A program made the position numbers and the translations under genes. This document shows positions 1 to 5,738 of a stretch of DNA of 5,738 bases, piece by piece. Under the pieces are notes generated by a model. It did not search any database. It saw nothing but the letters and a program-made list of their open reading frames with translations, and was not told the origin of the DNA. The stretch is from the NCBI RefSeq assembly GCF_001602625.1, contig NZ_LECR01000023.1, positions 67,539 to 73,276 on the forward strand. Reading direction: 5' to 3'. Position 1 is the first letter of the stretch. The number at the start of each line of letters is the position of its first letter. The stretch comes from Sodalis-like endosymbiont of Proechinophthirus fluctus (GTDB taxonomy: Bacteria > Pseudomonadota > Gammaproteobacteria > Enterobacterales > Enterobacteriaceae).

Positions 1-68
1 CGTCGGCAGATCGGCCGGTGCTAGCCGCTGATTTTACCCATCGTTTTATGCAGCAATTGCCGGTATAA
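1..68 (+). other. Possible 3' end of an upstream gene, unidentified
   Basis: A frame open from base 3 reads SADRPVLAADFTHRFMQQLPV and stops at TAA 66-68. It is only 21 codons and I do not recognise it. In E. coli the gene upstream of yjiX is btsT (pyruvate/H+ symporter), so this could be the tail of a transporter gene, but nothing visible in these residues proves it and a chance frame is equally possible. An inverted repeat begins at its stop codon, which fits a gene end weakly. Confidence 0.2.
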
Positions 69-130
69 TATGTAATAAAAAAACATATTCTATCGTCATG
101 GCTTGGCGCCTGCCAGAAATGAGGTCTGGC
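67..130. repeat. Two small inverted repeats in the yjiX upstream region
   Basis: AATATGT (67-73) is exactly complementary to ACATATT (83-89) across a 9-base A-rich loop, and GCCAGA (112-117) to TCTGGC (125-130) across a 7-base loop. Read on the minus strand the first has a T-rich loop but no T-run after the stem, so neither is a convincing intrinsic terminator. A perfect TATAAT hexamer lies at 64-69, but I see no good -35 box at 16-18 bases. The function is unknown. Confidence 0.35.
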
Positions 131-265
131 GCCGTTGTCTGCGCGCTCCGTCGTCTCCCTGCCAGTCGAAAGGATAAGCCAGTTAAATAGGTCAAACTAT
201 TACCCGCAAATATTGCGTAGGCTGATGTGCCTGTTACACTGTGCGCGCCAGAGCTATCTTATTCC

Positions 266-297
266 CCGCCGGCGTCGTGCTACCACGATGCCGGCGG
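266..297. promoter_or_regulatory. Strong 14-bp hairpin in the yjiX leader
   Basis: Bases 266-279 pair with 284-297 over all 14 positions, with one G-T wobble, closed by the loop CTAC; the outer half is CCGCCGGC/GCCGGCGG. It ends 20 bases before the yjiX start and just before its ribosome-binding site. No T-run follows on either strand, so it is not a standard intrinsic terminator. It could stabilise a processed mRNA end, attenuate read-through from the upstream gene, or be a repetitive palindromic element. The structure is certain; the role is not. Confidence 0.6.
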
Positions 298-317
298 ACA
301 TTATCAGGAAGCAGCAG

Positions 318-521
318 ATGTTTGAAAATTTAGGCCAGGAAGGGGAATACTTGGCACAGGCCACCAGAATGCCGGTAAGTGTCCAGGAATATGATCATTA
401 TGTCGAACACATGTACACGCAGCATCCCGATACGCCGACGATGAGCTATAAAGAATTTTTCCGGGAACGTCAGGAAGCCCACTGTGGCGGAAGCGGTGAA
501 GGCGGCTTCCGCTACTGCTAA
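318..521 (+). CDS. yjiX: YbdD/YjiX family small protein
   Basis: This encodes 67 residues, the same length as E. coli YjiX as I recall it, with the family signature spread through it: an N-terminal MFENLGQ, a central YDHYVEHM, then [11 protein letters not shown] at about 42-52 and a glycine-rich, cysteine-ending tail ([11 protein letters not shown]). The E. coli protein ends in CC; here one of the two cysteines is lost. The start at 318 is chosen because it matches the family N-terminus and has AGGAAG at 306-311. The frame stays open back to base 135, but that extension has no similarity to the family. In E. coli the gene lies between the pyruvate transporter gene btsT and yjiA, and its paralogue ybdD follows cstA. 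Its biochemical role is poorly defined; an accessory role for the transporter is the usual suggestion. The gene looks intact although its downstream partner is dead. Confidence 0.93.
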   Translation: MFENLGQEGEYLAQATRMPVSVQEYDHYVEHMYTQHPDTPTMSYKEFFRERQEAHCGGSGEGGFRYC

Positions 522-537
522 ACGACAAGACTGCCCT

Positions 538-880
538 ATGAATCATCCTATTCCCGCCACTATCTTTTTCGGCGCAGGCAAAAACCACGCTGCTAAGTTA
601 TCTCCTCGCCCGCTCCGCACGGCGAATAGATTACAGCAATTGAAAACAAGTTCGGCGCGCTGGCTATTGATGACTGTTTACTAGAAGAGAGGGCACAACG
701 CGGGTGACCACGCTTAGCAATGGCTGTATTTGCTTCACCAACGCTAACGAACTGGCCAAGGCGTTACGCGCGTTGCTACAAGGGGCAGATACCGGCACGC
801 TGGCCTTCAACTGAGTGATTATCGAGTTTACCGGTATGTAGGATACCAGGCTGATAATTCATACTTTACTACTACCTTAA
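538..880 (+). pseudogene. yjiA: Decayed yjiA (COG0523/CobW-type GTPase)
   Basis: YjiA is a G3E-family P-loop GTPase thought to act in metal handling (about 318 residues in E. coli). Here only the first third can be read, in pieces. It starts MNHPIPAT, then lacks a few codons just before the Walker A motif. The run of five A at 580-584 has one A too many and shifts the frame out of GAGKTTLL. Downstream pieces match E. coli in order: AIENKFGALAIDDCLL (about 635-682), TLSNGCICFTNANEL (about 703-753; the family CxCC metal motif is now CxCF), and VIIEFTGM (about 814-837), with stops at 811-813 and 838-840. A last weak match (IIHTL) ends near 870. The remaining two thirds of the gene are absent. 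It begins 16 bases after yjiX, as expected for the old operon. Identification is firm; the right edge is approximate. Confidence 0.87.
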
Positions 881-904
881 GACCAGGGACGTTGTATGCC
901 ACAT

Positions 905-938
905 TACCGCTTGCGGTATTCCCCTGCGGGGTTATAAC
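905..938. repeat. Cluster of three abutting palindromes
   Basis: TACCGC-TT-GCGGTA (905-918), CCCC-TGC-GGGG (921-931) and the perfect palindrome GTTATAAC (931-938) follow one another at the end of the yjiA remnant, where the sequence changes from GC-balanced to AT-rich. There is no T-run. They may mark a deletion or insertion junction, or may be chance symmetry in a GC-rich patch. Confidence 0.35.
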
Positions 939-1239
939 TGAAAGTAGCACGTATTGGGCATCCATTTATTATATTATCTCATTATATTTCCTTATTGGGC
1001 GGGACATCAAGTTCATTCGAGATTTATGACGAAATTATTTAACTATAACAAGGGGAGATATTCTTGACAAAGGATTTTTTATTTGTTTGACTACTTACAG
1101 GCCTCTAGGAAGGATTTTCTTTTACAATAAATATTGTTATTCCTATAATGGATGTTAATTCTTTTAAGGGAATAAACCCTAATCAATATAAGCTATGTAT
1201 TGCTGCACATATTGAAATCCATGCAAGCTATCGGTAGTG

Positions 1240-1491
1240 CTAGGTAGGAATTGAATTAGCATGCCTTATAATTATATATTCCATACTTTTTACGTAGCAA
1301 GGAATTATTTTATACAGTGGGAGTGTGGACGACACGATATTCTTAGGAATGGAGTATTTTTCAGATGATAATAATAATCTTAACCAGCGTTGCATTAAGA
1401 AAATATTTCATCAATAAGAAATGTTATCTATAATAGATAGAAATTCCATGGTAAGAGAACATAATTTATTATGTTTAATATTTTTTATACT
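1240..1491 (-). pseudogene. Possible further LRR remnants (continuation of the LRR gene)
   Basis: Downstream of the clear repeats, minus-strand reading frames still show repeat-like wording: SIKNIKHNKLCSLTMEFL (1491 to about 1438) has the N-x-L-x-x-L pattern of an LRR turn. A 55-codon open stretch from 1407 to 1243 ends with MEYIIIRHANSIPT, which also resembles a repeat. Frames change and stops at 1413-1408 and 1242-1240 intervene. Further on, LKELTSII (near 1165-1142) again looks repeat-like. I see no trace of an IpaH/SspH-type ubiquitin-ligase (NEL) domain. AT-rich DNA readily yields such I/L/N/K-rich peptides, so this extension is tentative. Confidence 0.3.
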
Positions 1492-1549
1492 TTATAAGAT
1501 TTTTTATTCAAAAATCACTATTTCATTATGCATTAGAAAATGCAACTAT

Positions 1550-2014
1550 ACGTTTTTATATAAAGTTGGCACACGAGTTATTTTTTTTGTTTGCGAAGTT
1601 CAAATACTTTATTTCAGTGGGCAGATGAATATTTATTGAAGTGATAGCATCAGATGCTAAATCAAGACTTGTTAATTTTGAAGATAAATTATTAGGAGTG
1701 TTTTAGAACATATTCTTAGCTAATATTAAGCAATGCATTTTTTCAGATAAATTTTGTTGCAAAGCTACAAGACTATTCTCACTGGCGTTCAATTTTTCCA
1801 AGTTTAAAGGCAGGTTTTCAGGAAGTTTCGTAAGTTTATTCCCAGGATATTCAATTCCTTTATATTTATAAATAATCAAGAAGAGTTATAAGTGATAGAT
1901 TACTAAGTTTTAATTTTTTATCTTTGCTGGAAAAAATCAATAATAACTCAACGGAAATGTTATTTCATCCCCTCCAAACGGTTTACCCCTCCATTTATTC
2001 CGAAGAGAAATCAT
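1550..2014 (-). pseudogene. Decayed leucine-rich-repeat protein, YopM/IpaH/SspH effector-like
   Basis: Five tandem repeats of exactly 21 residues can be read on the minus strand at 1863-1802, 1801-1739, 1738-1676, 1675-1613 and 1612-1550. They show the bacterial LRR pattern L-x-x-L-x-x-x-x-N-x-L-x-x-L-P, for example NKLTKLPENLPLN, LEKLNASENSLVAL, and LTSLDLASDAITSI. Asn at repeat position 9 is kept in the first three (Asp in the fourth). Damage is plain: a one-base deletion near 1847 (KELNI in one frame, PGNKLTKLP in the next), TAA at 1705-1703 inside repeat 3, and TAA inside repeat 5. Upstream, the same frame begins MISLRNKWRG at 2014 but has three stops before the repeats and no clear ribosome-binding site, so the true start is uncertain. 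In pathogenic enterobacteria such repeats occur in type III secreted effectors; other LRR proteins are possible. No intact copy could be made from this locus. The longest plus-strand frames here are antisense shadows. Confidence 0.78.
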
Positions 2015-2340
2015 ACTTATTTATTCGTTATTATTTTAATAATATATATATTATAACTATACCAAGTAGAATTAAATTCTGAGTATATATTATAATTCAA
2101 TTAGTTAAAGGTAATTTTTAAGTAAGTTAGCGTTAGTTATACTTAGCTTGCGATTTTATCAGTTAATGCTGTTCTCTCTTTATATATAAATATATTATAA
2201 TTATTTGATATTAAAAATATAATTTTGATATCATTTTTATAATACATGAAATTATATTATTAATATTATTTTTAATATTAAAATGTATTATATTTACACT
2301 AAATTAATTTTTATATTTGTTAAAATATTATATTAAATAA

Positions 2341-2460
2341 CTATTTTTGAAAAATATCAGGAGGTGGTTGAGAGTGTGGAATAAATCTTGCTAGATATAT
2401 CGATATTTTATTAACAATTAAAGTTGCAACTAAAATAGACGAAATTTTAACATAATTATT
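2341..2460. other. Perfect Shine-Dalgarno-like motif on plus, or a proline-rich fragment on minus
   Basis: AGGAGGT at 2359-2365 is a perfect Shine-Dalgarno match, 8 bases before GTG 2374, but the frame it would serve is only six codons (MWNKSC) before TAG. Read on the minus strand, the same bases encode the prolines of RFIPHSQPPPDIFQK, the end of a 39-codon open stretch from 2460 to a TAG at 2343-2341 with a hydrophobic start (ILVATLIV) but no start codon. Either could be a relic and both may be chance; I cannot choose between them. Confidence 0.2.
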
Positions 2461-2469
2461 TTATAAAAA

Positions 2470-2720
2470 ATGATTTCTGCAGAGAGCTTGTCTATAACAT
2501 ATGATGGTTATCTTTTTTTATTGCCATCAGAGTAGGAAATATTGCTTTCTGCAATGATGAACGAACGTATTGAAATTACGCAATCACTGAGAACAATAAT
2601 CCTGCACTCGCTTCCACGCCTTATTTAAGATTCAATTCAACGGGTTCAACAACCGCCGGGAACATCAATAATGGTCTTGTGAATATGATTGAGGTTGGAG
2701 ATTTGCAGTGGCAAAAATAG
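2470..2720 (+). pseudogene. Decayed reading frame, unidentified
   Basis: ATG at 2470 opens MISAESLSITYDGYLF. At the run of seven T (2513-2519) a single lost T would shift the reading into the frame RVGNIAFCNDERTY, which meets TGA at 2571-2573. The same frame then continues through NNNPALASTPYLRF and NMIEVGDLQWQK to TAG at 2718-2720. Restoring one T and one codon gives a plausible protein of about 83 residues, richer in G, N, T and P than the surrounding AT-rich noise. After the TAG the frame reads MHFPALYFGGALMR before another stop, so the original gene may have been longer. I do not recognise the family. It lies between the LRR remnant and the ychF terminator, pointing away from both. It may be part of the same acquired segment. 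The evidence is coding-like wording only, so a chance frame is possible. Confidence 0.4.
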
Positions 2721-2793
2721 ATGCACTTCCCTGCATTGTATTTTGGCGGCGCTTTAATGAGATAAGCACAGATGTCAGCTTCGTCAGTAACAG

Positions 2794-2819
2794 AAAATCC
2801 ACGCCAACGCGTGGATTTT
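2794..2819 (-). terminator. Intrinsic terminator of the pth-ychF transcript
   Basis: AAAATCCACGC (2794-2804) pairs perfectly with GCGTGGATTTT (2809-2819) around the loop CAAC, giving an 11-bp stem with A on one side and T on the other. Read on the minus strand it lies about 70 bases after the ychF stop and ends in TTTT, a standard intrinsic terminator. The symmetry means it could also stop transcription arriving on the plus strand from the island. Confidence 0.82.
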
Positions 2820-2888
2820 ATGAGAGTCATCGGGCTTCTTCATGCACATTGCTGAACCTGGGATGGGCCAAGACACAGCCTAAGCGAG

Positions 2889-3980
2889 TTAAACGTTAAA
2901 TAAAAAATTCATCACGTCGCCGTCTTTAACTACATACTCTTTTCCTTCGGAGCGCATTTTACCGGCCTCTTTGGCGCCTTGCTCTCCTTTATAGGTAATG
3001 AAATCGGCAAAGGAAATAGTCTGGGCGCGAATAAAGCCCTTCTCGAAATCAGTGTGAATTTTGCCGGCCGCCTGCGACGAGGTGGCGCCTACCGGGATGG
3101 TCCAGGCGCGTACTTCTTTTACCCCGGCGGTGAAATAAGTTTGCAGACTCAATAACTCATATCCGGCGTGAGTGATGCGGTCCAAGCCTGGCTCATTAAG
3201 ACCCAGTGCCGCCATGAATTCATCACGCTCTTCTTCGTCGAATTCGGCGATATCAGATTCCAACGCAGCGCAGATCGCAACCACAAAAGACCCCTCGGCA
3301 GCGGCGATCGCACGTACTTTGTCCAGGTAAGGGTTATTGTCAAAACCGTCTTCACTCACGTTGGCGATATACATCATCGGCTTTAGCGTCAGAAAGCTGA
3401 GATAGCGAATAGCGCTTTTCTCATCGCTCGACAGATCCAGCGTGCGCAGCATACCGGAATCGCTCAGGTGAGGAAGACACTTTTCCAGCGCCGACAGCTC
3501 CAGCTCGGCGTCCTTGTCACGACTCTTAGCGCGTTTTTTCACCCGGTGAATGGAGCGTTCACATGCTTCCAAATCGGATAGGGCCAGCTCAGTGTTAATG
3601 ACGTCGATGTCTTCCTCTGGATCAACTTTTCCTGCTAAATGAATGATATTGTCGTTTTCAAAGCAGCGCACGACATGGCAGATCGCTTCGGTCTCACGGA
3701 TATTGGTCAGAAACTGGTTGCCCAATCCTTCCCCTTTAGACGCACCTTTCGCCAGACCGGCGATATCGACAAACTCTATGGTGGTCGGCACGATACGCTG
3801 AGGTTTTACGATTTCCGCTAGCTGATCTATGCGCGGATCGGACATCGGAACTACGCCGGTATTGGGCTCGATAGTACAAAATGGGAAGTTCTCCGCTTCG
3901 ATGCCCGCCTTGGTCAGCGCATTAAACAGGGTGGATTTGCCCACATTAGGCAACCCGACAATACCGCATTTGAAACCCAT
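2889..3980 (-). CDS. ychF: Ribosome-binding ATPase YchF (Obg-family, OLA1-type)
   Basis: YchF is a universally conserved P-loop protein of the Obg/TRAFAC class that prefers ATP to GTP, binds ribosomes and is linked to translation control and oxidative-stress response; it acts in the cytoplasm. The 363 residues are the full E. coli length and close to it throughout. Visible motifs: the Walker A/G1 loop GLPNVGKST (9-17), switch II DIAG (72-75), and a G4 motif NVSE (207-210) in place of the NKxD of GTPases, the basis for ATP preference. The helical insert follows at about 130-190 and the C-terminal TGS domain at about 278-363, ending [13 protein letters not shown]. The ATG at 3980 has AAGGTGAG 7 bases upstream. 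It follows pth on the same strand after 115 bases, and the pair ends at the terminator at 2794-2819. No damage is visible. Confidence 0.98.
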   Translation of the reverse strand: MGFKCGIVGLPNVGKSTLFNALTKAGIEAENFPFCTIEPNTGVVPMSDPRIDQLAEIVKPQRIVPTTIEFVDIAGLAKGASKGEGLGNQFLTNIRETEAICHVVRCFENDNIIHLAGKVDPEEDIDVINTELALSDLEACERSIHRVKKRAKSRDKDAELELSALEKCLPHLSDSGMLRTLDLSSDEKSAIRYLSFLTLKPMMYIANVSEDGFDNNPYLDKVRAIAAAEGSFVVAICAALESDIAEFDEEERDEFMAALGLNEPGLDRITHAGYELLSLQTYFTAGVKEVRAWTIPVGATSSQAAGKIHTDFEKGFIRAQTISFADFITYKGEQGAKEAGKMRSEGKEYVVKDGDVMNFLFNV

Positions 3981-3999
3981 GGTAATCTCACCTTATATA

Positions 4000-4027
4000 G
4001 CTATATTGTTATCCGGTTAAATGCCAA
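4000..4027 (-). promoter_or_regulatory. Candidate sigma-70 promoter for ychF
   Basis: On the minus strand TTGGCA (4027-4022, five of six matches to the -35 consensus) is followed after 16 bases by TATAGC (4005-4000, four of six). Transcription would start just ahead of the ychF ribosome-binding site. A perfect TATAAT further upstream (4062-4057) lacks a good -35 box. ychF may also be read through from pth; no terminator is visible in the gap between them. Confidence 0.4.
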
Positions 4028-4096
4028 TTCCGGCAATAAGATCATCCTAACCGCTCATTATACACAGAATCTACTCATTAACTCGACGCCTGGCAT

Positions 4097-4681
4097 TTAA
4101 CCTGGCCGGTAAGCATGCAGGCGGTTCATAGCTTTCTCGGCACCTTGGGTAATCAGGATCTCCGTACAGCGCACTGCTTCATCGATAGCGCCATCGATCA
4201 ACTGTAGTTCCGCCGCGGGCGGTTTGCCTAGCACAAAGCCCACGATTTTTTTTTTGTCTCCGGGATGGCCAATGCCGATGCGCAGGCGGTGGAGTGGGGG
4301 ATTGTTGCCCAGGCGGCTAATAATATCTTTCAAGCCATTGTGGCCGCCATGACTGCTACCTAGCTTCAGCCGGGCGCTGCCGGGAAATAGATCCAATTCG
4401 TCGTGCGCCACCAGGATTTCCTCAGGGGCGATGTGGTAAAAGGTAGCCATCGCCGCCACTGCTTTCCCATTGAGATTCATAAAGGTTGTGGGGACCAGCA
4501 GGCGGATATCGTTGCCGCCAATGGTCAGACGGCCGGTGTAGCCGTAAAATTTGCTTTCGTCTTTTAACGTTTTCTGGTAGCGCTCTGCCAGTAACTCGAC
4601 ATACCAGGAGCCGGCATTGTGGCGGGTTAGGGCGTATTCTGTGCCGGGATTGGCCAGGCCTACAATTAATTTGATCGTCAC
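4097..4681 (-). CDS. pth: Peptidyl-tRNA hydrolase
   Basis: Pth cleaves the ester bond of peptidyl-tRNAs released from stalled ribosomes, freeing tRNA for reuse; it is a soluble, essential monomer. The 194 residues equal the E. coli length. Active-site residues, counted with Met1, are present: Asn11 in GLANPG, the catalytic His21 in TRHNAG, Asp94 in VAHDELDL, and Asn115 in [10 protein letters not shown], followed by [11 protein letters not shown]. The start is GTG at 4681-4679; an overlapping ATG at 4683 is out of frame, and GAGGG stands 7 bases upstream. E. coli has KLGGGHGG where this protein has KLGSSHGG, a mild change. A run of ten A encodes Lys-Lys-Lys after GD (see the repeat entry). It heads the pth-ychF pair, while the normally divergent neighbour ychH is dead. 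The protein looks functional. Confidence 0.98.
   Translation of the reverse strand: MTIKLIVGLANPGTEYALTRHNAGSWYVELLAERYQKTLKDESKFYGYTGRLTIGGNDIRLLVPTTFMNLNGKAVAAMATFYHIAPEEILVAHDELDLFPGSARLKLGSSHGGHNGLKDIISRLGNNPPLHRLRIGIGHPGDKKKIVGFVLGKPPAAELQLIDGAIDEAVRCTEILITQGAEKAMNRLHAYRPG
4246..4255 (-). repeat. Ten-base poly(A) tract inside pth
   Basis: Ten consecutive T on the plus strand are ten A in the pth message, spelling GD-KKK-I within codons near residue 141. The reading frame is intact as given. Homopolymers of this length are prone to replication and transcription slippage; in AT-rich insect endosymbionts such tracts have been linked to transcriptional slippage. Confidence 0.85.
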
Positions 4682-4711
4682 ATCTTGCCCTCATCTCGCA
4701 GTTTACGCGTT

Positions 4712-4741
4712 AGTTTACTCCGCCGGGGCAAGGATTTTCAA
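4712..4741 (-). promoter_or_regulatory. Candidate sigma-70 promoter for pth
   Basis: On the minus strand TTGAAA (4741-4736, five of six) is followed after 18 bases by TAAACT (4717-4712, four of six). A start just downstream would give a leader of roughly 25 bases before the GTG of pth. Its position is right, but the match is moderate. Confidence 0.35.
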
Positions 4742-4837
4742 ATCAACGACCAACAGGTCGGCGAACCGTCTCGGATCGCGCTGATTTGTGTCATTACTAC
4801 AAGGTGAAGGATCAACTCTGGCTATACGTTAATCAGT

Positions 4838-4863
4838 GAAAGGAATAGTTAGCGAAAGGAATA
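4838..4863 (+). repeat. Short direct repeat upstream of the ychH remnant
   Basis: GAAAGGAATA occurs twice, at 4838-4847 and 4854-4863, 16 bases apart (about one and a half helical turns), in what was the ychH promoter region. It may be an old regulatory site or a chance duplication. Confidence 0.3.
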
Positions 4864-4905
4864 ATGCTGAGCAGGGCGTCTATACAGACAATCAGGATGT
4901 GTAAC

Positions 4906-5157
4906 ATGAGACGTAAATCAGCAATGCTGGTTGGCACAATAGCTTCATGGGTGAGGGGATAATACTGATATTTGCAGTATCGCCATATTGGTGCTCAATC
5001 GACTGCCCCAAATCCACATGCCCGATCTGATGGCCATCGGTAGCGTATTATGGGAATCTTTGTCAGCGGGCTGTGATGGCTCGCAGGCGCTCGCATGGGC
5101 GGTCACGAGGAAATTTCAGGAAGGTGCTAGTTTAATACACACTGCCGAAAAAAACCA
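4906..5157 (+). pseudogene. ychH: Decayed ychH (small stress-linked inner-membrane protein)
   Basis: E. coli YchH is a roughly 90-residue inner-membrane protein encoded divergently from pth. Here its sequence can be followed across three frames: MRRKSAMLVGTIAS from ATG 4906 (AGGA at 4894-4897), then MGEGIILIFAV in a second frame, then VLNRLPQIHMPDLMAIGSVL in a third (E. coli SILNQLPQFNMPQ), then GIFVSGL-stop-WLAGARMGGHEE (E. coli FVGAILWLAGARVGGHEQ) with TGA at 5074-5076. A final HCRKK near 5140-5154 may match the Arg-rich tail. At least three frameshifts and a stop make it a clear pseudogene. A 66-codon frame starting at 4988 is only a fragment of it. The position between pth and prs agrees with E. 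coli gene order. Confidence 0.88.
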
Positions 5158-5456
5158 GAAAGCCCGGCCCGCTATATTAAACCCGTAGTGCATGGGGATG
5201 GCGGATAGATTTGACGCTGCAGAACGACGACCATAACACGTTTCTTGCCTGAATAGTAGTTTCTCTTCTGTGCGGCTCGTCGCCGCGCTAGACTTTACCT
5301 TACCTGTGCTGCATTCTAGCAATGGTCAAGCTTAAGTGAATTTTGCGTCGGGAGCTAAAAGTTTGTGCTTTACAACGAACCGTGTCGAATCGCAATAGTT
5401 CAGCTAACGGTGATGACGCCGCCGCGCGCCACGGAGCGGGCAGCGCGACAGACTAA
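5158..5456. other. Intergenic stretch between the ychH remnant and prs; dauA missing
   Basis: No gene is recognisable here. In E. coli dauA (ychM, a SLC26-type dicarboxylate transporter of over 500 codons) lies here on the minus strand; only 299 bases remain and I find no readable dauA piece in them. A promoter-like pair TTGACG (5211-5216) and TAACAC (5234-5239) with 17-base spacing points right, but no gene follows, so it is probably chance. No clear intrinsic terminator follows prs; CGCGC (5424-5428) and GCGCG (5443-5447) could pair, but without a T-run. Confidence 0.55.
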
Positions 5457-5738
5457 TCAATGCTCGAACATCGCCGAGATGGATTCTTCGTTGCTGATGC
5501 GGCGGATTGCTTCCGCCAGCATGCCTGACAGCATTAACGTGCGCACATTGGGCAGCACCTTGATGGCCGGATCCAGTGGGATGGTATCGCAAACAATCAC
5601 TTTATCGATCACCGAGTTCTTAATATTGCTAAAGGCGTTTCCTGAGAAGATCGGGTGCGTGGCATAGGCGAAAACCCGCTTGGCATCCCGTTCCTTCAAC
5701 GCTTCTGCAGCTTTGCACAGGGTGCCGCCCGTATCGAT
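5457..5738 (-). CDS. prs: Ribose-phosphate pyrophosphokinase, C-terminal part (cut by window edge)
   Basis: Prs makes 5-phosphoribosyl-1-diphosphate from ribose 5-phosphate and ATP, feeding purine, pyrimidine, NAD, histidine and tryptophan synthesis in the cytoplasm; the enzyme is a hexamer. The last 93 residues are present and the rest lies beyond base 5738. The fragment begins inside the PRPP-binding loop (IDTGGTL, of the family motif DDMIDTGGT), continues through [17 protein letters not shown] and [14 protein letters not shown], and ends [11 protein letters not shown]...SAMFEH before TGA at 5459-5457, as in E. coli. Counting back from an assumed 315-residue total, the fragment covers about 223-315. 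No damage is visible. In E. coli it is followed by dauA, which is missing here. Confidence 0.97.
   Translation of the reverse strand: MDTGGTLCKAAEALKERDAKRVFAYATHPIFSGNAFSNIKNSVIDKVIVCDTIPLDPAIKVLPNVRTLMLSGMLAEAIRRISNEESISAMFEH

Larger units (their letters stand above)
950..2470. other. AT-rich island with no intact gene
   Basis: Base composition changes sharply near 950 and stays strongly AT-rich until about 2500, with an extreme section at about 2030-2345 made almost only of A and T (many TATA/ATTA strings). No intact gene is visible on either strand. The only protein signal is the minus-strand LRR remnant described separately, with weaker fragments at 1240-1491. I see no tRNA, insertion-sequence end, CRISPR array or integrase. 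The composition and the content suggest horizontally acquired DNA now decaying; the extreme section just upstream of the LRR gene's 5' end may once have been an H-NS-type silenced regulatory region (inference). Confidence 0.65.

Noticed and set aside
135..317. N-terminal extension of yjiX in the same frame
   Set aside because: It has no family similarity, the strong hairpin lies within it, and the start at 318 has a ribosome-binding site and matches the E. coli N-terminus.
1421..1639. 72-codon plus-strand frame in the AT-rich island
   Set aside because: It overlaps, antisense, the minus-strand LRR repeats, is low-complexity and hydrophobic, lacks a ribosome-binding site and matches nothing I know.
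1629..1871. Plus-strand open stretch with one TAG that looked like a small decayed gene
   Set aside because: It is the exact antisense of the LRR units; the repeat period is on the minus strand.
2494..2519. ATAAC/GTTAT hairpin followed by a T-run as a plus-strand terminator
   Set aside because: The stem is only five AT-rich base pairs with an eight-base loop; the T-run is more useful as the likely frameshift point of the 2470-2720 relic.
2621..2830. 69-codon minus-strand frame downstream of ychF
   Set aside because: Its start overlaps the terminator stem and it runs opposite to the better plus-strand relic; no recognisable motif.
4988..5188. 66-codon plus-strand frame as a separate gene
   Set aside because: Its first part is the middle of ychH (VLNRLPQIHMP); the rest is out-of-frame reading.
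5211..5239. TTGACG-17-TAACAC promoter on the plus strand
   Set aside because: No gene follows in this direction, and one such match in this length of intergenic DNA is easily chance.

Overview
The window looks like chromosomal DNA of an enterobacterium in the Sodalis lineage (insect symbionts with many decaying genes). YchF, Pth, Prs and YjiX are very close to their E. coli counterparts, yet accessory genes beside them are broken by several frameshifts and stops, and a long AT-rich stretch carries foreign gene remains. Genus placement is inference; membership of the Enterobacterales is well supported.

Left part (1-950): the possible tail of an upstream gene, a leader with a strong 14-bp hairpin, an intact yjiX (318-521), and a decayed copy of its usual partner yjiA (COG0523/CobW-type GTPase, 538 to about 880). 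Middle (about 950-2880): AT-rich DNA without an intact gene. On the minus strand it contains five consecutive 21-residue leucine-rich repeats of the bacterial YopM/IpaH/SspH type, broken by a frameshift and stops. This is most likely a dead secreted (type III) effector-like gene. A second decayed, unidentified reading frame lies at 2470-2720 on the plus strand. Right part (2889-5738): the minus-strand housekeeping block prs - (ychH remnant, plus strand) - pth - ychF, ending in a clean intrinsic terminator at 2794-2819. ychH is dead, and dauA, which lies between ychH and prs in E. coli, is absent.

The working genes are Pth (recycles peptidyl-tRNA), YchF (ribosome-associated ATPase) and Prs (PRPP synthesis), with YjiX a small protein normally linked to BtsT/CstA pyruvate transporters. 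In E. coli the yjiX-yjiA and prs-pth-ychF loci are far apart, so the AT-rich island sits at a point where gene order has changed. The most interesting content is this graveyard of a horizontally acquired LRR gene, not a new intact system.
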